DNA from: an uncultured Ruminococcus sp.
GTDB taxonomy: Bacteria > Bacillota > Clostridia > Oscillospirales > Ruminococcaceae
Length of the DNA: 9,527 nucleotides
Direction: 5' to 3'
Assembly: GCA_947176685.1 (NCBI GenBank)
Contig: CAMWRL010000064.1
Coordinates: forward strand, 1 to 9,527
Positions 1 through 6,955 of the stretch are shown here, in pieces. The translations under genes and the position numbers were made by a program. Every line of letters begins with the position of its first letter. Positions within the stretch are counted from its first letter, which is position 1. The notes under the pieces were generated by a model. That model saw only the letters and a program-made list of their open reading frames with translations. It did not search any database and had not been told where the DNA came from.

Positions 1-14
1 ATATATACCTATGT

Positions 15-311
15 TCATTTCGGAAGATTCTCAATAACGGGTTCTTTTGTGTTGCGTTTGAAAAGCACGAATTTAGAACCGATAACCTGTACAACGTCCG
101 AATCCGTAGCGGCGGCAATCGCTTCGGCGGCTTCACGGGCAGTATATCCGGAGTTTTCCAAAACACGCAGTTTTATCAGTTCACGCTTGCGGAGTGCTTC
201 ACCGATGTCCCTGCACATAGTCTCCGTAACTCCGCCCTTTCCTACTTGAAATATAGTGTCATAAGACGCCGCAATACCTCTTAGGTACGCTCTTTGTTTG
301 CTTGTAAGCAT
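15..311 (-). CDS. yhbY: YhbY/YqeI-family RNA-binding (CRM domain) ribosome-associated protein
   Basis: A 98-residue protein that is a single CRM/YhbY domain and matches the usual family length of about 95-100. Family members bind RNA and associate with the pre-50S ribosomal subunit, so a role in large-subunit assembly in the cytoplasm is expected. Visible family marks are the N-terminal MLTSKQR start, the conserved VGKGG loop at residues 23-27 that contacts RNA, the KRELIK helix around 42-47, and the final strand VVQVIGSKFVLFK at 73-85. The ATG start follows the upstream stop after only 3 bases. Its ribosome site (GAAAGGTGA) lies inside the last codons of the upstream pyrophosphatase gene, which suggests translational coupling. 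In Firmicutes this gene is usually followed by nadD. Only 14 bases remain after the stop, so that cannot be seen here. The family assignment is firm. Confidence 0.93.
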   Translation of the reverse strand: MLTSKQRAYLRGIAASYDTIFQVGKGGVTETMCRDIGEALRKRELIKLRVLENSGYTAREAAEAIAAATDSDVVQVIGSKFVLFKRNTKEPVIENLPK

Positions 312-314
312 AAA

Positions 315-893
315 TCATTCACCTTTCTTTTTTTCAAGATATTCATACAGTTTTTTTAGAGCTTCCGCCCTGTGGCTGATTCTGTTCTTTTCGTTTGATG
401 TCATTTCAGCAAGGGTCTTTCCGTCTCTTTCAAACACGGGGTCATATCCGAAGCCGTTAGTACCTTTAGCTTCACGGGAAATACTGCCGTAACATCTGCC
501 CGTCATAAACTCAGTATTTATGCCGTCCACAAAGGCTATACAGCATTCAAAATATGCACTTCTTTCTGAAATGTCTTTCATTTCGTCAAGGAGCTTTGCG
601 CACTCCTGACCCTCCGGAGCATACCTTGCCGAATATACGGACGGTCTGCCGTCAAGAGCGTCAACGCAAAGTCCGCTGTCGTCTGCGATTACCGGAGCTT
701 TCACGGCATTATATACCGCCTGAGCTTTTATAATGGCGTTTTCTGCAAAAGTCGTGCCGTTTTCAACGGGCTGAACGTCTGCTCCGGCTTCCTGCTGGGA
801 GATTACCTCTATTCCAAGCGGCGACAGAATTTCACGCACTTCACGGAGTTTATTTTTATTGTTGGTTGCCATAACCAATCTGTCAATCATCAT
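315..893 (-). CDS. rdgB: ITP/XTP/dITP pyrophosphatase, HAM1/RdgB family
   Basis: House-cleaning nucleotide pyrophosphatase that hydrolyses non-canonical purine triphosphates (ITP, dITP, XTP) to monophosphates, keeping them out of DNA and RNA. The predicted protein has 192 residues, close to the family's 190-200. Motifs in order are MATNNKNKLREV (8-19, substrate/phosphate loop), TFAENAIIKA (48-57), DDSGLCVDAL (71-80, metal and catalytic acidic residues), GRPSVYSARYA (82-92), GFGYDPVF (147-154, base recognition) and NEKNRISHRAEAL (167-179). The start is one of two adjacent ATGs (893 or 890) behind AGAAGGA. The one at 890 has slightly better spacing. A longer reading to 1049 is only the shifted frame of the ftsY acidic tail. 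The start overlaps the end of ftsY by 11 bases (8 if 890 is used), implying coupled translation. The ring-contact Gly of the usual GRPGVYSARYA is Ser here, a mild variation. Confidence 0.95.
   Translation of the reverse strand: MMIDRLVMATNNKNKLREVREILSPLGIEVISQQEAGADVQPVENGTTFAENAIIKAQAVYNAVKAPVIADDSGLCVDALDGRPSVYSARYAPEGQECAKLLDEMKDISERSAYFECCIAFVDGINTEFMTGRCYGSISREAKGTNGFGYDPVFERDGKTLAEMTSNEKNRISHRAEALKKLYEYLEKKKGE
319..327 (-). promoter_or_regulatory. Ribosome binding site of yhbY, inside the 3' end of the pyrophosphatase gene
   Basis: The minus strand reads GAAAGGTGA, with GGTGA lying 7 bases before the ATG at 311. The site overlaps the last sense codons (Lys-Gly-Glu) and stop of the upstream gene. 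Ribosomes terminating there would sit directly on it. Confidence 0.7.
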
Positions 894-2370
894 TTTTATC
901 CTTCTTTCCGAAAAGCTTACTGAAGAATCCACGTTTTTTAGGTTTAACCTGTTCTTCTTCCTGTTCCGGCTCTTCCTCGTTTTCAGGTTCTGGTTCTTCT
1001 TCCGGTTCGGGTTCGTCTTCTGTTTCTTCGGGTTCAAATTCCTCAACAATATATTCTTCGGGTTCTTCTTCCGATATTACTTCTTCGGGTTTGTCCTCTG
1101 CAACTGTTTCATCTGCTTCGGGTTCTTCTGCCGGAGTTTCCTCCGCAATTGCAAATCTGCTGAAAAATCTCTGTTTTCTGTCAGCCTTTTCTTTTTCCAG
1201 AACCTGTATTTCTTCGTCAACAGGTTCTTCCGGTTCATCTGTTGTTTCTTCTTCCTCAACGGATTCTTCCGGTTCTTCTGTTATTTCTTTTTCCTCAGCT
1301 GTTCCGGATTCTTCCTCAATTTCTTCCTGTTCTTCCCTGCCGCCGAAAATCTTACTGAAGAATCCCTGTTTTTTAGTTTCTTCGGGTTCTTCCTCAACGG
1401 GTTCTTCTGTTATTTCCTCCTCAGCTTCTTCTTCAACGACTTCTTCCGATTCTTCAGCCTCCGTACTGCTGAACAGTGCCGTTACAAAGACCCTGCTGTC
1501 AAACGGCTGTAAATCATCAATTTTTTCGCCCACACCGATAAGCTTTACCGGTATGCCCAGCTCGTTCTTAATCGAAATAACTATACCGCCCTTTGCAGTA
1601 CCGTCAAGCTTTGTGAGGACTATTCCGGTAATGCTTGCAGTTTCGCCGAAAAGTTTAGCCTGATTAACGGCGTTCTGACCTGTTGTGGCATCAAGGACAA
1701 GCAGTACTTCCCGTGAACTGTCCGGAGCTTTCTTGTCAATAATGCGGTTGATTTTTGCGAGTTCTTCCATAAGGTGCTTTTTATTGTGAAGTCTTCCGGC
1801 AGTATCGATTATAACAACGTCACATCCTCTTGCCTGAGCAGCGTCAAGAGCGTCATAAACAACTGCTCCGGGGTCTGAACCCTCTGCGTGTTTCACGATG
1901 TCAACGCCTGCCCTTTCAGTCCACACTTGCAACTGGTCTATCGCCGCCGCACGGAAAGTATCGGCTGCCGCAACAAGAACTTTCTTGTTTTCCTGTTTGA
2001 ACTGGTGGCACAATTTACCGATAGTAGTAGTTTTTCCGGCACCGTTTACGCCGATAACCATTATTACTGCCGGTGAAACCGTCAAATCAAGTCCGGTATC
2101 GTCACCCATAATTTCACCTATTATTTCCTGAATAAGTTCCATAATCATTTTTGGGTCAGTAATGCCACGTTCTTTTATTTTTTTGCGCAGGCGGTCGCAG
2201 ATTTCTTCTGACGTTTCCACGCCTATGTCGCTCATAATCATAGTTTCTTCAAGCTGGTCAAAAAGTTCCTCGTCTATGACCGTGAAAGAGTTAAGTATTT
2301 TCTGTAGTCTGCCCAGAAAAAAATCCTTTGTTTTTCTGAGACCCTCTGCAATTTTCTGAATAATTCCCAT
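883..2370 (-). CDS. ftsY: Signal recognition particle receptor FtsY with acidic C-terminal tail
   Basis: SRP receptor GTPase that docks SRP-bound ribosomes at the membrane for co-translational insertion. It has 495 residues against roughly 300-330 for compact Gram-positive forms. Residues 1-300 are a complete NG domain: an amphipathic N-terminal helix, then P-loop GVNGAGKTT (107-115), DTFRAAA (137-143), DTAGR (189-193), TKLD (253-256) and GVGE (279-282), closing with LQPFDSRVFVTALF. Residues 301-495 are an added tail rich in Glu and Pro, with FFSKIFGG (337-344), RFFSRF (401-406) and GFFSKLFGKK (481-490) spaced through it. The acidic region plus FFS motif resembles the A domain of E. coli FtsY, which is at the N-terminus there. 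A strong GGAGGT site 6 bases from the ATG fixes the start. smc ends 24 bases upstream. GTPase identity is certain, while the tail's role in membrane binding is inference. Confidence 0.97.
   Translation of the reverse strand: MGIIQKIAEGLRKTKDFFLGRLQKILNSFTVIDEELFDQLEETMIMSDIGVETSEEICDRLRKKIKERGITDPKMIMELIQEIIGEIMGDDTGLDLTVSPAVIMVIGVNGAGKTTTIGKLCHQFKQENKKVLVAAADTFRAAAIDQLQVWTERAGVDIVKHAEGSDPGAVVYDALDAAQARGCDVVIIDTAGRLHNKKHLMEELAKINRIIDKKAPDSSREVLLVLDATTGQNAVNQAKLFGETASITGIVLTKLDGTAKGGIVISIKNELGIPVKLIGVGEKIDDLQPFDSRVFVTALFSSTEAEESEEVVEEEAEEEITEEPVEEEPEETKKQGFFSKIFGGREEQEEIEEESGTAEEKEITEEPEESVEEEETTDEPEEPVDEEIQVLEKEKADRKQRFFSRFAIAEETPAEEPEADETVAEDKPEEVISEEEPEEYIVEEFEPEETEDEPEPEEEPEPENEEEPEQEEEQVKPKKRGFFSKLFGKKDKNDD
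899..905 (-). promoter_or_regulatory. Ribosome binding site that places the rdgB start inside the end of ftsY
   Basis: AGAAGGA on the minus strand lies 5 bases before the ATG at 893 and 8 before the ATG at 890. It sits within the last codons of ftsY. It supports a start at the conserved MIDRLVMATNN N-terminus rather than the longer open frame, whose extra residues are basic low-complexity sequence not expected in this family. Confidence 0.65.
907..930 (-). repeat. FFSKxFG motif repeat, distal copy (ftsY tail)
   Basis: Encodes GFFSKLFG (FtsY residues 481-488), preceded by KPKKR and followed by KKDKNDD at the C-terminus. At the DNA level, GGATTCTTCAGTAAG here is identical to the proximal copy at 1342-1365. 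The next bases differ only at the Ile/Leu codon and at the third position of the last Gly codon. That points to a recent internal duplication or strong conservation of the motif. Confidence 0.75.
1153..1170 (-). repeat. FFSRF motif repeat, central diverged copy (ftsY tail)
   Basis: Encodes RFFSRF (FtsY residues 401-406), preceded by the basic run KADRKQ and flanked on both sides by acidic sequence. It keeps the pattern basic-FFS-basic-x-F, but its DNA (TTTTTCAGCAGATTT) has diverged from the other two copies and it lacks the Gly residues. Confidence 0.55.
1342..1365 (-). repeat. FFSKxFG motif repeat, proximal copy (ftsY tail)
   Basis: Encodes GFFSKIFG (FtsY residues 336-343), preceded by KKQ and followed by Gly-Arg and then acidic sequence. 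It is nearly identical in DNA to the C-terminal copy at 907-930. The two copies are separated by about 410 bases of acidic coding sequence holding the diverged third copy. Confidence 0.75.
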
Positions 2371-2375
2371 TGTAT

Positions 2376-2381
2376 ACCTCC
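2376..2381 (-). promoter_or_regulatory. Ribosome binding site of ftsY
   Basis: GGAGGT on the minus strand, with GGAGG ending 6 bases before the ATG at 2370, inside the 24-base gap after the smc stop. This is the only place in the window where neighbouring genes are separated by more than 3 bases. I see no promoter in the gap. Confidence 0.75.
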
Positions 2382-2394
2382 GATACTTTTAGTT

Positions 2395-5300
2395 TCACTG
2401 AACGTCTGCTATATCTTCCTGAAAATCAACCTGTTCCATTTTAAGCAGTTTGGAAATTCCGTCTTCCTGCATAGTCACCCCGTAAAGCACATTAGCTTCT
2501 TCCATAGCACTACGGCGGTGGGTAACAAGTACAAACTGCGTTGTATCGGTGAAATTCCTGAGATACTGAGCATATTTGCGGACGTTTACCTCATCAAGAG
2601 CCGCATCAATTTCGTCCAGAATACAGAACGGTGCGGGACGGAGTTTCAGTATTGCGAAATATACCGCAATTGCTACAAAAGACTGTTCGCCGCCGGAAAG
2701 CGAAATAAGATTCCTGATAACCTTTCCGGGAGGAGCGACTGTTATTTCAATTCCGGAAGTAAGAACGTTTTCGGGTTCAGTGAGGACAAGTTCAGCTTTT
2801 CCGCCGCCGAAAAGCTCCGTAAAAATGCTCCTGAAATTCTCGTTTATTATCCCGAAGCTTTCAATAAAAATGCGTTTCATTTCCTCGGTAAGACCAGAAA
2901 TTATATTTTCAAGTTCAGTTTTTGATTTGCGGATATCCTCAATCTGTCCCGACATAAAACTGTATCTTTCTGAAACTTCCCTGTACTCGTCTATTGCGTC
3001 AACGCTTACACTGCCGAGAGACCTTATTTTTGCCTTGATTTCACTGAGCTGTCGCTGTGCCGTCAGCATATCATCAATTTTTTCAGCCATACCGACAGCT
3101 TCCGAACGTGTCAGTTCATAGACTTCAAGAAGCTGTTTTATAATATTGTCCGAATCACGCCTTGTATTTTCAAGACGTTCTTCAAGTCTGGTTATTTCCC
3201 CTGAAAAACGTTCTTTTTCAGCGTTGGTCTTTTTAAGACTGCGCTGTATTTCATTGACAATCCTGTTTTGTTCGGTATGCATTGACTGATACTGTTTTAT
3301 CTGTTTAAGATACGTTTCAGTATTGTCGCTGAGACTGTCAAGCTTTTTCCGTATGTCTTCCGCTTCCGACTTCTTTTCCAGTGCCGTGCGTTTCAGATTT
3401 TCTATATTTTCAAGCAGAGTCTTTTTATTTTTTTCGAGGTCGTCAAGGTTTCCGGAAATTCTTGAAATATCCCCGTTCTTTGACTGTATGTCCTTTGAAA
3501 TTTCAGTATGGCGGATTTTCAGTGCGGACAGCTCTCCGGAAAGTTCGGTTATATTGCGGCTTAAAGTTTCACGTTTCTGCTGTTCCAGTGCAATGTCACT
3601 CTCGGCAGTCTGAATTTCTTCCGCAAGTCCGGCGAGCAGATTTTCATATTTTTCAATGTCCTGTTTTGCCGAAAGTATTTTATTTTCCGCTTCCCCGACA
3701 AGCCTTGCAGTATTACGGTTTTGTGCAGTCATCTGCTCCGAAAGCGTTTTCAGACCGGAGATTTCCGCTGTCAGTTTTACAGTTTCGTTTTTGAAAGACA
3801 TCAGCGAAGACTTTATATTTCCGGTATCTTTCAGAAGCCTTTCAGTTTCAGTCCGCAAGGTGTCTGTTTTTTCACGGAGAACGTCACGTTCAGCCGAAAG
3901 TCTTTCAATATCGCTGTCAAGGACGTTTATTTCATTTTTTCGGGTAATTATGCCGCTTATTTTCTGGACTGAACCGCCCGTAAACGAACCGCCCGAATTT
4001 ATAATCTGACCGTCCGTTGTGACAATACGGAAACGATAGCCGTATCTTTTTGCAATTTCTGTTGCAAAGTCGATATTTTCGGCAATAACGGTACGTCCCG
4101 ACAGTGATGACACTATACCAGAAAATTTTCTGTCACAACTGATTATTTCGCTTGCAACTGCTATGAATCCCCTGCATTTTTCAAGTCCCTGCTCATTGAG
4201 TTCACGACCTCTTACGGACGTTACCGGTAAAAATGTTGCTCGTCCTGCCCGCTGTTTTTTAAGGAAATCAATACACTGTTTTGCGGAGTTTTCGTTTTCG
4301 ACAATGACATTCTGCATTGCTCCGCCTAAAACGGTTTCTATAGCAACGGCGTACTCCGGAGCAACGGTTATATTTTGTGCAACAGTTCCGTATACACCCT
4401 GTATTCCTGCTCTTAGAATGGTTTTTACGCTTCCGGTGAAGCCCTCCATATTATTTTCCATTTCGTGCAGAATACGGCTTCTCTGTTGTCTGTCCCTGAT
4501 TTCGTATCTGAGATGTTCGAGGTCTTTGGCGGATTCTTTATATTCATTGTTTACTGCATTATAAAGCTTTTCACTTTCAGGAAGTCTCTTTTCAAGTTCA
4601 GCGGACTGTTGGCGAATTTTTTCAAGCTCCGTTTCTGACTGCCGGATTTTTTCGGCATAGTCCTCAATCTTCCCACCATACTCAGAACTGCTTTCACGGA
4701 GCTGAGCAAGATGTGCCGTTTCTTCAGATATAACCTTTTTGGCTGTATCTTCCGAAAACCTGTATTCACTCTGTTTTATATACAGACTGTTCAGATATGC
4801 CGAAGATTTACCGGAATTTTCTTTAAGACGTAAATTCTCTTGTTCAGCCTGCCGGAGCTTTTCTTCTGTAACGTCTGTTTCATTTATTATTCCTGCACGT
4901 TCACTTTCAAGAACGCTGATATTTTCAATAATATTCTCACGCTGTACTATAAGTGACTGCTTTGTATTTTCGTTTTCGGAAATGCTCTTTTCCGCCGCAA
5001 TAACAGCCGATTCAGAGTGCTTTATATCGTTTTCCAGAACCGCTATTCCGGACTTCATTTCAGAAGCCGTCTGTTCTTCCGAAAGCATTTTACGGCGGAT
5101 TTCGTCAGACTTTATTGTACATTCCTGCATCTGCCTGTAACCGTTTTCAAGTTTCTGCTCCTGCTGTCTTATGTCGTTTTCGATATTTTCGTATTCCGTC
5201 CGGCTTACAAGAATTTTTTCCTCAAGCTGTCCGGAAATCTTCTTCATATCGTCAAGGCGGCTGACCCATACCGAAATTTCAAGTTTTTTCTTTTCCTCCG

Positions 5301-5955
5301 CAAGTGCAAGGTACTTTTCGGCTTTCTGGGACTGTATTCTCAACGGTTCGATTCTGCCGCCAAGTTCTGAAATAATATCCGTCAGTCTGACAAGATTTTC
5401 CTGTGCAGACGCAAGTTTTCTTTCTGCTTCGGTTTTCCTGTACCGGAACTTTGAAATACCTGCGGCTTCCTCAAAAATGTCACGGCGTTCACTGCTTTTT
5501 GCGCCGACTATTTCTGCGATACGTCCCTGACCGATAATTGAGTAACCGTCACGACCGAGACCCGTGTCCATAAAAAGCTCGTTTACATCTTTCAGGCGCA
5601 CGGACTTACCATTGATAATGTACTCGCTGTCACCGCTTCGGTAAAGCTTTCGGGTAACGGCTACTTCCTCACCCATATCGGCAAGTGTTCCATCGGAGTT
5701 GTCAATATTCAGGGTTACAGCCGCAAACCCCATTGGTTTACGTGCAACAGTACCGGAAAAAATAACATCTTCCATTTTGTTGCCCCTGAGAGTTTTTGTG
5801 GACTGTTCGCCAAGCACCCAGCGTACCGAATCACCGATATTACTTTTTCCGCTGCCGTTAGGTCCTACAACTGCTGTAAGACCTTTATCAAAAGTAAGGC
5901 TTATTTTGTCCGGAAAAGACTTGAAGCCCTGTATTTCAAGTGATTTAAGGTACAA
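2395..5955 (-). CDS. smc: Chromosome partition/condensation protein SMC
   Basis: ATPase of the bacterial condensin complex (with ScpA and ScpB), which loops DNA for chromosome compaction and segregation. The 1186 residues match the usual length, and the architecture is complete. The N-terminal head has Walker A GPNGSGKSN (31-39) and the VLGEQS loop. A first coiled coil spans about 170-500. The hinge (about 505-670) contains GVYGTVAQ and GGSFTGGS. The return coiled coil runs to about 1010. The C-terminal head has signature LSGGEQ (1086-1091), Walker B FCILDE (1110-1115) with D-loop ALDE, and switch His in VTHRR (1146). The signature continues QSFVAIAVYF where B. subtilis has RALTAIALLF, a lineage variation. 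Translation starts at TTG, giving the canonical MYLKSLEIQGFKSF N-terminus. It overlaps the upstream radical SAM gene by 11 bases. Confidence 0.98.
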   Translation of the reverse strand: MYLKSLEIQGFKSFPDKISLTFDKGLTAVVGPNGSGKSNIGDSVRWVLGEQSTKTLRGNKMEDVIFSGTVARKPMGFAAVTLNIDNSDGTLADMGEEVAVTRKLYRSGDSEYIINGKSVRLKDVNELFMDTGLGRDGYSIIGQGRIAEIVGAKSSERRDIFEEAAGISKFRYRKTEAERKLASAQENLVRLTDIISELGGRIEPLRIQSQKAEKYLALAEEKKKLEISVWVSRLDDMKKISGQLEEKILVSRTEYENIENDIRQQEQKLENGYRQMQECTIKSDEIRRKMLSEEQTASEMKSGIAVLENDIKHSESAVIAAEKSISENENTKQSLIVQRENIIENISVLESERAGIINETDVTEEKLRQAEQENLRLKENSGKSSAYLNSLYIKQSEYRFSEDTAKKVISEETAHLAQLRESSSEYGGKIEDYAEKIRQSETELEKIRQQSAELEKRLPESEKLYNAVNNEYKESAKDLEHLRYEIRDRQQRSRILHEMENNMEGFTGSVKTILRAGIQGVYGTVAQNITVAPEYAVAIETVLGGAMQNVIVENENSAKQCIDFLKKQRAGRATFLPVTSVRGRELNEQGLEKCRGFIAVASEIISCDRKFSGIVSSLSGRTVIAENIDFATEIAKRYGYRFRIVTTDGQIINSGGSFTGGSVQKISGIITRKNEINVLDSDIERLSAERDVLREKTDTLRTETERLLKDTGNIKSSLMSFKNETVKLTAEISGLKTLSEQMTAQNRNTARLVGEAENKILSAKQDIEKYENLLAGLAEEIQTAESDIALEQQKRETLSRNITELSGELSALKIRHTEISKDIQSKNGDISRISGNLDDLEKNKKTLLENIENLKRTALEKKSEAEDIRKKLDSLSDNTETYLKQIKQYQSMHTEQNRIVNEIQRSLKKTNAEKERFSGEITRLEERLENTRRDSDNIIKQLLEVYELTRSEAVGMAEKIDDMLTAQRQLSEIKAKIRSLGSVSVDAIDEYREVSERYSFMSGQIEDIRKSKTELENIISGLTEEMKRIFIESFGIINENFRSIFTELFGGGKAELVLTEPENVLTSGIEITVAPPGKVIRNLISLSGGEQSFVAIAVYFAILKLRPAPFCILDEIDAALDEVNVRKYAQYLRNFTDTTQFVLVTHRRSAMEEANVLYGVTMQEDGISKLLKMEQVDFQEDIADVQ

Positions 5956-6955
5956 ATCGTTTCACCTCCCCGACTTCGCAGACCGGAATACTACTGTCCC
6001 CGACAAATTTAACCTCAAAACCGCATTTACTGAAATACTCAGTATTTGACCGTTTATGACCGACCGCCTTACTTATACATGACGGATTTACGGCAACTTT
6101 ATATATATTGTTTTCGGGTTTATGATATTTAATAAATTCTTCTGTTTTCTGCCTGTAAATCAGACTTTCACACAACTCACGGAATGCAGGATGATAAAAT
6201 CCCCCGACCATATCTTTTTCCACAAACTCGCTTGCGTGAAGTCCGCATTTTATTACTTTTATTCCCACGCCCTCAAAAAGTTCAAGTGCCGCTGAACATA
6301 TTTCCAGTACCTCATTAAACTCTAACGGTTTGTATTCGCCGGATTCAAGGAGTTCAGCAAGACGGGTATTTTTAAGTATCACAACCGGATAAATCCTTAC
6401 CGTATCAGGGCGGATTTCAATAATATCAGAAACTGTTTCAATTTCATTTGCTCCGGTACTTCCGTAAAGTCCGACCATCATCTGCAAACCGAGTTCAAAA
6501 CCGTACTCACGTATCAGACGGCTTGCACGGAAAACGTCTTCTGCTGTATGTCCCCTGTCGTTGAGCCGGAGTACATCATCATTCATTGACTGCGAACCGA
6601 GTTCAATTGACGTAACGTTGTAATGTTTCAGAATTTCAAGCACCTGACCGTCTATGCAGTCCGGACGGGTTGAAATCCGTATACCGTGAAACTTTCCCTT
6701 GCCGACAAACTGTACGGCGGTTTCCAGCAACTCCAACATATAGTCACGGGGAATAGCTGTGAAACTTCCGCCGAAAAAAGCTATTTCGGCATTTTCCGGA
6801 GAGCGTATTTCAGCAAGAGCCTTTTGGCATATCTGAAAAACCTCGTCAGCCGTCGGGGACTTCTGCGCACCGCTGATTGTGTGCTGATTGCAGAAGCTGC
6901 ACTTATTTGGACAACCGTTGTGCGGTATGAAAATTGAAATATTACTGTGTTTCAT
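5945..6955 (-). CDS. Elp3-like radical SAM protein, no acetyltransferase domain (substrate unknown)
   Basis: A 336-residue radical S-adenosylmethionine enzyme. The cluster motif GCPNKCSFCNQ (Cys15, Cys19, Cys22; CX3CX2C) follows an N-terminus MKHSNISIFIPHNG typical of the bacterial Elp3-related group. Further marks are FFGGSFTAIP (60-69), ISTRPDCI (94-101, SAM/strand motif), IELGSQSM (117-124) and a following YPVVILKNTRLAELL segment. This is the Elp3-type radical SAM core with a short C-terminal extension, but the GCN5-like acetyltransferase domain of true Elp3 is absent. I cannot name its substrate, and tRNA or another RNA is a guess from family kinship. The ATG at 6955 has only a weak ribosome site and overlaps the rnc end by 14 bases, so coupling to rnc is likely. 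An earlier ATG at 7024 would add residues from the rnc shadow frame and is rejected. Confidence 0.88.
   Translation of the reverse strand: MKHSNISIFIPHNGCPNKCSFCNQHTISGAQKSPTADEVFQICQKALAEIRSPENAEIAFFGGSFTAIPRDYMLELLETAVQFVGKGKFHGIRISTRPDCIDGQVLEILKHYNVTSIELGSQSMNDDVLRLNDRGHTAEDVFRASRLIREYGFELGLQMMVGLYGSTGANEIETVSDIIEIRPDTVRIYPVVILKNTRLAELLESGEYKPLEFNEVLEICSAALELFEGVGIKVIKCGLHASEFVEKDMVGGFYHPAFRELCESLIYRQKTEEFIKYHKPENNIYKVAVNPSCISKAVGHKRSNTEYFSKCGFEVKFVGDSSIPVCEVGEVKRFVP
5963..5971 (-). promoter_or_regulatory. Strong ribosome binding site setting the TTG start of smc
   Basis: GGGGAGGTG on the minus strand, with GGAGG 9 bases before the TTG at 5955. There is no ATG near the conserved MYLKSLE N-terminus, so the strong site and the family alignment together fix the TTG start. 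The site lies inside the last codons of the upstream gene. Confidence 0.8.

Larger units (their letters stand above)
883..1470 (-). repeat. Low-complexity, purine-rich acidic tail of ftsY
   Basis: This part of ftsY encodes residues 301-495 and is dominated by GAA, GAG and CCG/CCT codons, giving strings such as EEPVEEEPEE and EPEPEEEPEPENEEEPE. The coding strand is strongly purine-biased over nearly 590 bases, unlike the flanking genes. The region stays open in frame throughout and ends in a normal stop, so it is coding and not a broken end. The opposite-strand and shifted frames are also open here as a by-product of the composition. Confidence 0.85.

Noticed and set aside
894..1049. Upstream extension of the pyrophosphatase frame to an ATG at 1049, adding about 52 Lys/Asn/Arg-rich residues
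   Set aside because: It is the shifted frame of the GAA-rich ftsY tail, where GAA repeats read as AAG/AAA. The family begins at the MIDRLVMATNN region, which has its own ribosome site. A programmed +1 shift fusing FtsY to the pyrophosphatase was considered, but no convincing slippery site was seen and ftsY has its own normal stop.
859..1663. Plus-strand open frames rich in Phe/Leu or Ser opposite the ftsY tail
   Set aside because: They are the mirror of Glu/Pro codon runs on the coding strand. The Phe-rich and Ser-rich proteins look like membrane or low-complexity proteins only because of composition, and they have no ribosome site or family resemblance.
2371..2394. Possible promoter or terminator in the smc-ftsY spacer
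   Set aside because: The spacer is only 24 bases and is occupied by a ribosome site. No hairpin with a T-run and no paired -35/-10 elements could be supported.
2518..5530. Numerous plus-strand open frames opposite smc
   Set aside because: All lie antisense to one intact, fully conserved SMC reading frame. They lack family resemblance and are shadows of its biased codon use.
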